A stretch of DNA of 64,000 bases from Prostheceraeus crozeri. Its lineage: Eukaryota > Platyhelminthes > Polycladida > Euryleptidae. The position numbers and the translations under genes are program-made. Shown here in pieces: positions 15,201 through 26,000 of this stretch (positions are counted from its first letter, which is position 1; each line of letters opens with the position of its first letter). Location of the stretch: the NCBI GenBank assembly GCA_907163375.1, contig CAJQUW010005592.1, positions 124,001 to 188,000 of the forward strand, written 5' to 3'. The notes beneath the pieces are model-generated. The model worked only from the letters and a program-made list of their open reading frames with translations. It made no database searches and was not told where the DNA came from.

Positions 15201-18200
15201 GGTGCGCTCAGCACTTGTAGCTCATCACAATGGGTAGAATTCATCAACAAGGCAAAATCCGCTTATGGTTCTAATGTCGCCGGATGGAGCACAAGCATTC
15301 TTAGCAATCTTGGCTACATAGTCGGTGGCCTCTCATCTTCGGAAATGGGAACTCTGACTACTGATCAACTCGCAGTGCTTTCAACAGCAGTTATTGCACA
15401 AATTCCAACAACAACGATTGTGGTAAGTACGAGAAAGTGTACATGCACATGAATAAGATACATAAAAAGTCTGTTTACAATTTAGTTAACCGCTTCAATG
15501 AATGTCAATGTCTTGTGCTTACTGTTCAACAAAAGCCGTTCCATGCAGAGCTAGAAATGTGTCGCTTTTTGCGGCCCGGGCCCGTACACCCACAGCCCGG
15601 CCCGCGCCCGCATTATCTCCAAAACAGCAAACCCGGGTACTGTTCAGTAAAATTAATTATTTTCTACACTTGATCATCCTTACTGGAAATGCCGATTGCA
15701 TGCGTCGAATATGATCGTTTAAACAAACAATAAGAATTACAAATCATTGATTGAATGATTACTTGCATTATGTTTAGTCTGTTGGTTCAATTGAATGCGA
15801 GTATGGTGAAATGCGAGAAATGTTACCCATATGTACAATTTCTTCCAATATCGTATCTCATTTGATTTCTGATGCTATTCAAAGTAAAGTCTGCCAGTGT
15901 TTATTTAAGCAGTAAAAGAGAAAACACCAAAAAGACATTATAATGTTTATGTCTTCTTGGTGTCAATAATTACGCTAATGAATCGTCACATGAATTGATG
16001 TAGTGAATTCAATCGATTGTATCATGTAAAACTACTAAACTATGACTAAGAATCACAGAAGCCCATCAGGTGGCTCAGCTACAGCAAAAATTTGACAGGG
16101 GTGCGAATAGCCTAATTAATTGATGACATGTAAGCTTTTTTTACTTTCAGACACTATACATATATACCTCGACCCGGACTATTTACATTTCAGGCCCGCC
16201 CTCGGACCGGGCTCGTTTCCAACTCTGGTTTCATGGTTCTTTTGCTTTACTTCCTTCCCCACTCGAACACTTAAGGTGCCGTAACCAGGCTGAGGAGGCG
16301 CAGTCATAGTCCTACATCCCAGTCATATTCTGCAAATTGTAGGACCACGCTTATGTAGGTCTATTAGTGCCCTAGGCACTGTGTACTTAATTCTTCTACA
16401 CAGATCAAATATCACTGTTGTAGGATCTATCCTGTCTGACAATAACAGGGATCGGGTGGAACTCGGAAGACGCGCAGTTTCGCAGTATCCATGAGAGGTG
16501 CACATCATTCTGTGAAAGTCTCATTTTCATCCTCGTTCCCTGCAGAAACAAGTTTTGGGTTTCGGACACTGGACGTTCTCTAACAATTTAAAAGTTTGAT
16601 TATTTTAGTTTCCCAAAAGGCTTTCTTTATTGGTTACGGAATTATTTGAATCATCGAAAATAATTAGTTGAGGTTGAAGTTTACATGTCTCGGACTAGCA
16701 TCGGAAGAAGGGACTTCTCAAGGCTCAATTATGCACCCTAAACTTTTGCGATCTTTGCAGCTGGTCTTGCTGTTATAATGTCTCAAAATTTTCAAATCAT
16801 GCATGTCGAAGACATTACTCTTATTATTCCATTATTGAATGAAACAGAGAAAATTAAGAAAACCCTGCTTTATCGCAAACCAGAGATGGAAACGGGTCTA
16901 CGGGTCACGGGTCACCCATCTGGTGTTTTCCTGGCGGGTTAGCCGGGTCACGGGTCTGTAGTCAGACCCGGGTGACCTGTGCGGGTCTAGCGCGGGTCAG
17001 TCATTTTCAGGTGAACATTACATCTATCGCCTTTGGTTAGTGGAAACACATACTTATTGAATATTACAGGCTAGTTTTGGAAACATTATAATAATGTTAA
17101 TAATATAATGAATATGACCTACTATGTGGGTTATATTTTCACTGATCACTTTTCTCAAACATGATCTAAAAGCTGTTCTATTCAATCGGAGGCTAAAATA
17201 CATATAAGTTACTTTGTGTATGCGTGCATTTTTTATTCAAATACGCCTTTGCCCCTGTAAATATATATACTGCAAACCTTATAAAAATCATTAGAAATCT
17301 AAATTATTCAGAAGATAATAATGCGCACGCTATGGGTCATGGCGGTCACACTTTTATGTATAGATCATTAAGATAACTCTGCAAACGATTTAATCAAATT
17401 TAGGATGATTTTATGCATATCAAAGAATTCATTCCAGCTCACATTTACCAACAATAATGCCCGGTGGTTTTATCTTCTGAGTGCCGACCATTGCCGCCAG
17501 TGAAGTCCTTCCAAAAATCTTAAATATAGATTTATTTATCACTATCAGGAATGAGAATGGGATCGTATGAAACCGAGAATAATCAGTATGAACAAGAACA
17601 ATTAATCGTATGCTTGCTTGCATGAAACATAGCGCAAAATAGCTCTCTGACATTGCCAAAAGTCGATTTGTTGACGATTGCTTTTTTTAAATGAGATTTG
17701 GCCACCCAAGTGCTTTCTTTTGTAGGGCCTCACAACTGGACAAATCGGAGCTCTCAGTAGCAACCAAGCCAAAGCAGTTTCTTACACTCAGCAAATGGCT
17801 TTGTCAACAACTCAATTACAAGCATTGGTCAATGCTGGAGCTACAGACTTAACTGGTCGCTTGAGCTCAAGCTCAGGTTCGACATCTGGAACAACGAACA
17901 CTGGATCAGGAACTTCAGGCGGTTCAACTGGCTCTGGCACCGCTGCTGGCAATAGTGCCCCAGCAGGTAATTATCGTGTGCGAATTATGAATAATATATT
18001 TCATAGCCTCTCGTATTTTTATGCCATCATAGAATATCAAATTGCATCCTCAGTTGAAAAGTGGAAGCAGAACAAGATTAATGCTCAGGTTAATGATCCT
18101 TTTCCTGCGAATCCCTGGGATAGGTCCAACAAAAATGAATAATAGTGCATTTTAACAAAAACCTTGAGTGAGGCATTGGAACAGTGGTTCCCAAATGTCT

Positions 18201-18422
18201 TGCAACCTCGTCTCCATATTTAATGTGCAGTTAGATTGGCATCCCTGGTACTGCACGTAGTCTTCGTAATTATCCCAGATATTTATCTTGTCAACCATAG
18301 TAAATGATAATTGTTTTGTTGTTCCTATTTCTGAATGAAATTTGTTTTGACTTTCAGGAAAAGAAGCTGCTGTTGCAACAATTATTCTGGTTGTCACTAC
18401 TACTGTAGTTGCTCTGCTCTGA
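178..18422 (+). CDS. mesothelin/stereocilin-like GPI-anchored protein, 3' part of a multi-exon gene
   Basis: Seven exons (178-265, 570-959, 4423-4581, 11291-11436, 15182-15422, 17726-17966, 18358-18422) join with consistent phases and AG/GT borders to give about 440 residues; the 5' end lies outside the window. The protein is built of Leu/Ser/Thr-rich helical repeats of the kind LSTxQLxxL, as in the mesothelin/stereocilin/otoancorin superfamily of cell-surface proteins. Exon 2 has a polybasic GGRRRRRSAS site suited to furin, as mesothelin precursor also has. Exon 6 ends in a Ser/Gly/Thr-rich linker, and exon 7 encodes a short basic/acidic start, a hydrophobic stretch (ATIILVVTTTVVALL) and the stop, which fits a GPI-anchor signal or a minimal membrane tail. 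The family assignment is by pattern, not alignment; another repeat-rich surface protein is possible. The exon chain itself is well supported. Confidence 0.72.
266..4422 (+). other. introns of the mesothelin-like gene (266-569 and 960-4422)
   Basis: AT-rich non-coding sequence apart from the exon at 570-959. I see no convincing ORF, RNA gene or complete repeat here; the short ORFs at 2486-2784 are chance. Confidence 0.5.
570..959 (+). CDS. exon with furin-type site, mesothelin-like gene
   Basis: Acceptor tattttcag ends at 569 and donor gtaagc starts at 960. The exon encodes 130 residues, phase 0 at both ends. The first half is acidic/basic and low in repeats; then RRRRR (about 760-774) followed by Ser-rich sequence and one Leu-rich helical repeat. 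Two cysteines flank the repeat. Confidence 0.75.
4423..4581 (+). CDS. exon of mesothelin-like gene
   Basis: Acceptor ccatgcag and donor caggtaag border 53 codons (phase 0-0), including the superfamily-like repeat SLAGGLSTAQIGQLSLTSID. Confidence 0.72.
6429..7361. mobile_element. pogo/Tigger-like MITE with TA target duplication
   Basis: Terminal inverted repeats begin CAGTGCACTCCGGATAAGC on the left and, reverse-complemented, CAGTGCACTTTGGATAAGCG on the right, with further AAGCGAG matches inside. TA flanks both ends (6427-6428 and 7362-7363). The CAGTG...CACTG termini and TA site fit the Tc1/mariner superfamily, pogo/Tigger branch. There is no transposase ORF in the 933 bases, so it is non-autonomous. 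Confidence 0.72.
10421..10680. mobile_element. possible small MITE
   Basis: Inverted ends aggccagacgcacacagg and, on the other strand, aggccgagggcacacagag enclose about 260 bases without a gene. A clean target duplication is not visible, so the family is unknown. Confidence 0.35.
11291..11436 (+). CDS. exon of mesothelin-like gene
   Basis: Acceptor attgtttcag and donor caggtagg border 48 codons plus two bases. It reads LQAFFTEWLEDAKS, then Ser/Thr-rich repeats with one cysteine. The split codon is completed by the next exon. Confidence 0.7.
12136..13580 (+). mobile_element. Penelope-like element remnant between direct repeats
   Basis: Peptides at 12277-12770 match the reverse transcriptase of Penelope-like elements: QRDGLAM followed by SPLS (motif B), RRYVDDTIII (motif C) and VYRK, then NFSSFSPRRYKSNLV downstream. 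A direct repeat of about 65 bases at 12136-12202 recurs at 13514-13580 (both contain ttacccgaagaatg and tcgccaatggcgac) and probably represents the element's terminal repeats. It is an old, broken fragment; the GIY-YIG nuclease was not found. Confidence 0.6.
14650..14951. repeat. perfect 146-bp palindrome built of two head-to-head tRNA-SINE-like units
   Basis: Arms 14650-14795 and 14806-14951 are exact reverse complements around a 10-base loop. The right arm has a perfect Pol III B box GGTTCGATTCC (14857-14867) and an A-box-like TGGCCTAGTGAAG (14813-14825) about 30 bases upstream, the spacing of a tRNA-derived SINE head. Each arm could be one SINE of about 145 bases, joined head to head. It is not a functional tRNA gene: no acceptor stem closes. 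Confidence 0.7.
15182..15422 (+). CDS. exon of mesothelin-like gene
   Basis: Acceptor gacccacag and donor gtggtaagt border one base plus 80 codons. It contains two repeats, GWSTSILSNLGYIVGGLSSS and LTTDQLAVLSTAVIAQIP, and one cysteine. Confidence 0.75.
15423..17725 (+). other. intron with an hAT element and a CGGGTC-rich stretch
   Basis: The intron includes the hAT element at 15546-16227. At about 16887-17005 the sequence begins cagagatggaaacgggtc and then repeats acGGGTCacGGGTC, resembling another hAT-like end; no partner end was found. Confidence 0.45.
15546..16227. mobile_element. non-autonomous hAT element
   Basis: The left end reads CAGAGCTAGAAATG and the reversed right end CAGAGTTGGAAACG, both continuing into GC-rich cccgggccc-type subterminal sequence. 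Flanks are gttccatg (15538-15545) and gtttcatg (16228-16235), an 8-bp target duplication with one difference. There is no transposase ORF. Confidence 0.68.
17726..17966 (+). CDS. exon with last repeats and Ser/Gly linker, mesothelin-like gene
   Basis: Acceptor cttttgtag and donor gcaggtaatt border 80 codons plus one base. Two repeats (LTTGQIGALSS and LSTTQLQALV) are followed by a 40-residue Ser/Gly/Thr-rich low-complexity stalk. The codon split G|GA continues in the last exon. Confidence 0.75.
18358..18422 (+). CDS. terminal exon, hydrophobic C-terminal tail
   Basis: Acceptor gactttcag precedes 20 codons and TGA at 18420-18422. The product KEAAVATIILVVTTTVVALL is a hydrophobic tail with no cytoplasmic part, as at GPI-anchored C-termini. 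Its frame fits only with the one-base overhang of the preceding exon, which supports the junction. Confidence 0.72.
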
Positions 18423-18591
18423 GATCTTAGAATTTTACCCATCAATACTATCAAGAAATCATCAATCGATAGAACTTTTATTTTTCTACAAACAATTATC
18501 TTCTTTTTTTCCCTATACAGATGCATGTCCTTTAAACTGATTTTATCTATTTTCATATTCACATTTTTCTCAAACTTTCTATTTCGATTAA

Positions 18592-18597
18592 AATAAA
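18592..18597 (+). terminator. polyadenylation signal AATAAA
   Basis: A canonical AATAAA lies about 170 bases after the stop codon of the mesothelin-like gene, followed by a T/G-rich stretch (about 18610-18635) suitable as a downstream element. Confidence 0.55.
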
Positions 18598-19116
18598 TGT
18601 CTACTGACTTTGTAAATTTTGAGTTTTTGTATGCTCTACGACAGTAGGATGCACAATTTTTAAATTTATGAATACTTCAGACTAAGTACGAGTATAAACA
18701 CAATAATTGCTTAGCACAACCTCATATGCGTTTATACATGCCGGAAAATTGCATGAACACTACACATAAAATAATGAATGCTAGCACATAAAGTGCTAGT
18801 TCGCCTGGGTGTAGAATAGAAAGCTATCCACTGACTTGAACTATCTAAGTTCGAAAGACGGCGTTGCTGTTCGTCCTACAATTAGGACTCATTAGAACTT
18901 GAATGGTCTAAAATTTTTACGATAGTTTACCGATGTTGACCGATACCTACAAACCTCAAACCAAGTGCCACAATCTAAATTCGTTAACAACTTATTTATT
19001 AAACTTATTTGGTCACACTGATTGATTCTTTTTTTAAAGAAAATCATTTATTATGATGAATCACATGATGATATACATCAATTGGATGATAACAGCGAGC
19101 GCACGTAGGCCTACAC
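18598..19116. other. intergenic sequence downstream of the mesothelin-like gene
   Basis: AT-rich sequence with a small palindrome near 18779-18804 (gctagcacataaagtgctag). No gene seen. Confidence 0.4.
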
Positions 19117-20153
19117 CAGTGGTGGCAACCAAGTTGCAATAGCGGGCCGCAAGGAGTGGCCCCGCGAAAAGGCTGGAGTGCCATCAATTTCAAAAGACAG
19201 TGGCAGGCTAAATATTCCTTAGTTCCGTACTCATTTCGGCTCCTGTAGTATACGAGTACAGTTTACACGCTCATTACGAGCATTACATAACAAAATTTGA
19301 CATATACAACAGTATTGCGCGCAACTAATTTGTTTAATATTAAGGAATGATAATTTACATTCAACAGCTCATGCGAGTATTGAAGAGCAAATAGGCCTAT
19401 AACAAGTAATGGAAGCTTTTCTTTGTGTAATTAAAGGATACTTTGACTTTTTTGATGATATGACTGACATTACCTTATTTTATCGAAAAACAACAGTCTG
19501 TAAGTGCAGTGCAACTATCTACGTAAAAGCCGTGCAAGACAAAAGATTGTGCTACAATTTATCATGCTATATGTACCTATGTGCACATATGTCACCCAAA
19601 CATATACGGCTTTCAAAAGCTGTGCATGGGCTCCACAAACGGTAGTCGCGCGCTAGTACCAATCGAGTACAAAATATATTGGTGTAGTAGTATGCAAATG
19701 AAATTCAGCAAGACTATTCGGAAAAATGTTGGCCTGTCAAAATCATATGGTTGGACTCCTTCATACGTATCCTAGGTCTATTCATGTAGCCTATTTACAG
19801 GTTCCTTGAAGTGTAGTTTATTACGTAGTGAAGCATTTTTAACAAGGCATCGAATGATGTAACTTAGCATAAGCTCGCGCACATGATGACCATTTAGCGG
19901 TTATGCGAGAAGATATTCATTGCAAAAGTAACATGGTTGGATCACTCGAATGTGAATTTTTGTGCCATCATATTGTTCATTTATGAATAGTAATTAATGG
20001 TCTTGAAAGTTCTAAAGATGATCCCTCACCCTTAGAAGCATCTTTCAAAGGTCGGAGTCGGAGTGAGTCACTTTCACATCACCGATTCAAGTAATTTCAG
20101 CGGACCACTTTAGATATGAGAAGCGATGGCGGGCCATGCATTGCCCACCATTG
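19117..20153. mobile_element. non-autonomous hAT element with perfect 8-bp target duplication
   Basis: The ends are CAGTGGTGGCAACC and, reversed, CAATGGTGGGCAAT, each followed by a GCGGGCC box as in Charlie-type hAT elements. The host octamer gcctacac is present unchanged on both sides (19109-19116 and 20154-20161). The 1037-base interior has only short ORFs without hAT transposase features. Confidence 0.8.
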
Positions 20154-20161
20154 GCCTACAC

Positions 20162-20695
20162 AATAAAAAATCATTGGAACTAAAGCATTACAAAAGTTAT
20201 AAGTTACAATCTGCATTTATACATGATGGGAAACCGTCACTGCGTTTGTCGCTCAGATGAAGGTTATTGATGGGGCTGTTAAGAATGGAGCTTCGACCGC
20301 GCTCCACGAGGTTCCTGATAATTGGCACGGGATATTCATACTGATTGATAATAATAACAATAATAATTCATAGATGTTGAAGTAAAGAAATAAAATGAAC
20401 TCCCTGTGATTTATCCATAAAAGTTTATTGTTACAAATGTAAACAGGAGACAAACGTTTCGCGACACAGTCGCAGACTCAGTGTCTGGTAAAAATCGTGC
20501 AGATTGTCAAAACCGTCAACAAAATAATAATTCTTTATTGATTAGTACAAAAGCGGTAATAATATGAAAGCGTCTGCACATAACATGATCACGAGAATGA
20601 GGAATACATAAAAGCATATTTGCGAGTGTGGATTTCAAAGACAATGGGAGAAGGATTCTTGAGTGTCCACTACGAGCCTCCCTCAGCGAGAAAAA
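20162..20695. other. intergenic stretch with a Penelope-like terminal fragment
   Basis: At 20440-20490 the sequence acaggagacaaacgtttcg and gacacagtcgcagactcag resembles the terminal repeat of Penelope-like elements. Nothing else was recognised. Confidence 0.35.
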
Positions 20696-20900
20696 GGTTA
20701 CTGATTTTTTACTATAGAACCAAAATAAATAACATGCCGACAAAAAGAACACATCGAGCCAAAGCTTCCACGCATCTTTGCGGAAAACGTAATAGAGCCA
20801 AACTTAAGCTCTACAATACCTCACTCACCCCCACACCAAGTTTCATCAAAATCCATGCAATACTCTGTCCTACACAGCCTTCACAAGTTTGAAAATATTG
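20696..20900 (+). repeat. left arm of a perfect 205-bp inverted repeat
   Basis: This arm is an exact reverse complement of 22694-22898. A diverged partial tandem copy of its central part follows at about 20928-20998. The inner 28 bases equal the end of the RTE fragment on the other side. Confidence 0.85.
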
Positions 20901-21000
20901 CCTATTCAGTGACATTTCAAATTTTCAAACACACATCGAGCCACAACTCATGCGCATCTTTGCGGAAAGCGCAATGGAGCTAAACTTAAGCTCTAACAGC

Positions 21001-22721
21001 AGCGGCTCACCGGCGAGTGAAGGGCGCCAACCAGTCTAAAATAACCCTTGCCACGGCAGATGGGGCTCGTAAACCATGAAGGTAGCCCATCTATGAGAAT
21101 GAAAACTCCGAATGAAAAACCGGGTAGACGGAACCTGTCAGCTTGGTACAGCTAACCGTCTGGGGGAAGGTGACCCTAGCAGAAAACCCCTCGCCAACCC
21201 TGACAAGCGTGAAGAATAAGGCACTTCCTCTGAACCGCATGCAAGTCACTAATACTCTATGGCTCTCAGTTGTAAGCAGCTGTAGACCCCTTGACCACGG
21301 TAGCAATCACAACAGGAAAGGAGCAGAAGGTGCTAAGAATCACTGGGTGCGAAAACGCTGCCTCAAGCATCTACATCTGAGTATTGGAGCGTACAATGCA
21401 CGCTCACAGATGACCGCGTCTGAAAAAACTCAGAAGAAGCGGTCACATGTTGTACTACAAAGGCGGAAAGTTGCATCAAAACGGAGTAGGCTTCCTAACA
21501 TATAAGAAGATGGCGGACAAAGTAACTGGCTTCAATGGAGTAAGTGAAAGAGTAGCCCAAGGATAAATAAGAATTACCACTCGAATTGTATACAGCTATC
21601 TACCGACAAGCAGTCACCCACATGAAGAGGTCGAGAAGGTATACGATGAAGTGTACAATCTTATCACTAGTAGCAGACCACCCTACTGCAACCTGATATT
21701 GGGTGATTTCAACGTTAAAATATAGGTAGACATATGCCAAGTGAATCTTGTACCAGACCATGCGGCATAGGAACTAGAAATGAGAGAGGACACCGGATGG
21801 TTTAATTTGCCGAACAGCATGGACTTAAGATAATGTTCAGCTATTTCAAGAAGAAGTCTTCGAGGAAATGAACCTGGATCTCTCCAAACGGAACAATGAA
21901 GAATGAGATCGACTACATCCCGTCAAGCAGACCTCATATCATTCAAGATGTCAACGTCCTGAATCGATTCAACACTGGCAGCGATCATCGGCTGGTGCAG
22001 ACTTCGGTGCATTTCAACACGAAAATGGAGAAAACAAAGCTAATACGGAGACCTCAAAAGGCAGATGTCGCTAAACTATAAACCTACAAGGAGGAATACC
22101 AACCGCTTCTCACAAATAAGTTTGAGGCCATGGATCTAGATAACGAAATTGATATTAATGAATTTTGCGAGAAAGTCACAGCAACCATACGAGAATCGGC
22201 AGTCAGTATTTCGGAAAGAAACAAGAACGAAGAGAGTATAAACGGTCAGGGGAAACGAAATCTCTTCTGAAAAAGCGCCGAAAACTGAAAAGAACCAATC
22301 TACACCCTCAACACATTGAATACGTCGAACTGTGTAAAACCATACGACGCAAAATAGCGGAAGACATCAAGAAGTTTGACAAGGGTCAACAATTCAAGGC
22401 ACTCGAGAACAACAAGAGTTTAAAACTGGTATAACGAAATCAAACTCTCGGACAAAAAAAACATCAATCAAAGAACATGATGGCGAAGTCATAAAGGACA
22501 AGGCTAGAATGTTGAAGCGGGTGGAAGAGTATTGCGGAGATCTCTACAGCTCAAGACAGCAAGTAACACACGTGACAAATGTTCCAAGTAACACCGTCGA
22601 CGACCCTCCCTGATCGATCCTTCCGTCAAAGATATGAGACGCCATCAAGAAAATGAAACCAGGTAAAGCGCCAGGCGATATAGGATGAACAGACAATATT
22701 TTCAAACTTGTGAAGGCTGTG
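21001..22721 (+). mobile_element. RTE-type LINE fragment, endonuclease region, degraded
   Basis: Broken frames spell the apurinic-type endonuclease of RTE-like LINEs: SIGAYNARSQM (about 21378), YSYLPTSSHPHEEVEKVYDE and LILGDFNV (about 21590-21718), then MKNEIDYIPSSRPHIIQDVN and NTGSDHRLVQ (21896-22010), and the start of the RT region, KMKPGKAPGD (about 22650). Several stops and frame changes interrupt it (for example around 21565, 21725 and 22080), and it stops before the RT core. A 5' region of the usual RTE kind starts near 21001. Confidence 0.75.
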
Positions 22722-22898
22722 TAGGACAGAGTATTGCATGGATTTTGATGAAACTTGGTGTGGGGGTGAGTGAGGTATTGTAGAGCTTAAGTTTGGCTCT
22801 ATTACGTTTTCCGCAAAGATGCGTGGAAGCTTTGGCTCGATGTGTTCTTTTTGTCGGCATGTTATTTATTTTGGTTCTATAGTAAAAAATCAGTAACC
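22694..22898 (-). repeat. right arm of a perfect 205-bp inverted repeat
   Basis: Exact reverse complement of 20696-20900. It includes the last 28 bases of LINE-like sequence (about 22694-22721) plus 177 bases of unrelated sequence, so the LINE/flank junction itself is present twice in opposite orientation. Confidence 0.85.
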
Positions 22899-23059
22899 AA
22901 GAAAGAGCAAGACAAGGGATGTGAGTTCTTCCTTTAAGAAATTTTTCCGATGAGTTTTATGCACACTTTGTCAAGTCGTAATTGAAGACACGGCTTTCCA
23001 TATGACTTTGTCCACCTTAAGGCAATACGATCCATAAAGTAAGTGTATGCAGGCAGAGT

Positions 23060-26000
23060 GTTGACCATAGAGTAGGGATATGTATAGGTAGAGTGTCGAC
23101 TCAAAAAAGTATGTGTACACAGTGAAGATTTTTATATCAAAAGATTCAGCCTTTGCGGAGATTATGTTCCCCGTGGTCCAAAAAAATTATTTGAGCACTT
23201 TTGAAAAAGTCAAATTTTGACAATTTACATACTGCCGAGATGACTCTCCTACATAAGTAGTATGAGACCAGTTGGATATCAAAAGGAATGAACATTCGCC
23301 AACAAGCATCGTAACTAAGCGGAAATTATGCTGATGATCAAGGAACTCGAATGAAAGGCATTATAATGTAGCTTTTCATGAAAAAGTCGAGATCTTATTG
23401 TGCTGTCGTGGCTGAAATTTCATATTTTTTATTCAATTTTCATCGTCATGAATTTATGATTTACTAAATTAATGTTTCACTTCTTGAATCTGAATGGTGA
23501 TGTGGACCCATTTACTTCTTTCAAAGTTGATTGCATTCATTGCCCTTGATTCCGTTATTTTTCTCTGCCAGTGGCAGGTTGCTTATGATATGATCTCGCT
23601 ATAGAAGCTCTTCAGCATGAAAGCAATGGCAGGTGGCAGGTCATCATGTTGCTCATTTAACAAACTACCTATCCAAGGCTGTCATGACACAGACGATCTG
23701 CAAAATAACATCATTTCCTTCTGCTTAATGCTATAATGATCAGTCAATTCCGTTGTAATTTCTTCAAAACTGCATAAATGTGCACATCTCACATTTGGAA
23801 ACAATTCCGACTGTATCTTGAGCTCATTTAATAAAATCGAAAGTGTATAAATAAATGTGGAGTTAGCACTCTACCTAATATATTTACTCCATGGTGTTGA
23901 CTCAAAAATGCATCTGTATTCAGTGAAAATTTTTATATGAAGAGATTAAGTTTTTTGCGGAGATTACGTTCCTGCGGTCCAAAACATTATTTGAGCAGTT
24001 TTGAAAAAGCTAAATTTTTGCCAATATATATACTACCGACATGACGCCCCTTTATAAGTAGTATGAAACAAGTTGGATATTAAAAGGAATGAATATTCGC
24101 TATCAACCATCGTAACTAATTGGAAATTATGCTGATGATCAAGGAAATCTAATGAACAACATTGTAATGGAAGTCTTCATGAAAAAGTCGACATCTCATT
24201 GTACTTTCTTGGCTATAATTTCATGTTTTTAATTCAATTTTCATCGGCATGATTTGTGTGTTCACTAAATTTGTGTTTCATTTCTTGAATATGAATGGTG
24301 ATGTGGAACCGTCTTTTTAAATCAATTGAAGTCATTGTGTTTGATTATGTTATTTTACTCTACCAGTGGCAGGTTGCCTACGATATGGTCACACTTAAGA
24401 AGGTTCTTGAGGTTTAGCATGAAAGCAATAGCAGGTCATCGAGTTGCTAATCTAACAAACTCCTAGGTTGTCATGACACGAGTGATGCAAATAGAAAATT
24501 TTCCGGAAAATTTTGAATTTTTTTCGGTGATTGACGTTTTTGTCTTAAATCATTGTTTTAGAGACTTACTGTAGTCGTTTGAAAAGACTATGTAATATTC
24601 AAAGACCGAAAACTTCTCTATCCCGGCATGTTAACTTATGGAACCTGCTGCACCTTTTCCATGTCTATTTCAGCTCTTTCAAAATGAATTTCAGATGTAA
24701 GATTTCTCTAATTGGATTTCTGATATCTGTCGGAAACTCTGCTTTGAAAAGATATTAAATTCAATTGTAGAATCTTAAATTCATCTGCAAATGTCTGAAA
24801 TTCACTTGGACAAATCTGAAATCGACTTGGAACAATGTCTGAAATAGAAATGGAAGATGTGCAGTTTGTCCTCATCGAAGATATCGGACAATCTCCATGC
24901 GCCAGAAGATAGAAGCTATCATATTCTTGAACTCATCAGTTTCCAAATACATGTATCTCACGAGTTTTCAGTCTTTATATCTTCCAATATGGTCGTTCAT
25001 GTAGGATTGCTGCTGCGTGGACTGTGTGCTATTATTCTTCACATGTTCATCAACACATTGAAAATTTGCATGCTAATTAGCGCTGCATAATAAAGCTTAA
25101 CTCTAATTCAAGCTATAAGCAAACTCCAAAATAAGGTCATGATTTATTTTTCTCCACATTTTTCTCATTAGATGAAAAAATACCCCCATTGTAAAGCAAG
25201 ATTCACGTTATCCCAAACGGTGTCTGTGTGATTAGTAATTGCTAACGCAATAGCTCAATCCACTGGCGGCAAAGCTATGAATGCTCGAAAATCTGCCTGT
25301 GGGATTCGTATTGTTACGATTGATTGTTTTAATTGAAGTAATGATGAAATTAACAGTTTTAGACCAATTCTATTGGTGTGTTTAACTACCCTAAGTAGTT
25401 GAGCTGTGGAAGTAAAAGTATTTAAATTATGTCACAAAAATTCAAAATTTTCCATTTTTCAATATCGTTTTAATCGCATGATGAAATCAACAGTTTTAGA
25501 CCAATGGTGTGTCTGTCTCGGTTGTGCGGTAGTAAGCGCACGAATTATGGGGGCTATATCTACTAATGAAAATTTTCTGGAAAATTTTGAAAGTTTTGAT
25601 TTTTTGTGATAGGCTCCCTATTTGTGCGTTTACTACCACAGCCGAGGCAGCTACACACCAATAGAATTGGTCTAAAACTCTTATTGATTTCACCATTTTT
25701 CGATATACCGATCATAAAAAATGGAAAATTTTGAATTTTTGTGATATAATTTGTGCGCCTATAGCCGAGACATTTATGTACACCAAAAAATTGTTCTAAA
25801 ACTCTTGATTTAATCATTCGATTAAAACGATCGCAGCAACACGAGTCCAATCCGCAGATTTTTGAGCATAATTCATTTGGCACCAGTGGCTTGTGCTAAT
25901 CTGCTTTCAATTTTAATATCACACAGACACCTTTTGGGATATCGTGAATCCTGCTTTACAATAGTGGTATTTTCATGCAATGAGAAAGATCTGGAGCAAA

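Noticed and set aside
19409-19775. ORFs inside the hAT element
   Set aside because: No BED finger or hAT dimerisation motif; the element is non-autonomous.
25406-25883. ORFs of 66-106 codons at the palindrome centre
   Set aside because: They read through inverted repeats on both strands with near-mirror peptides, so they are repeat by-products.
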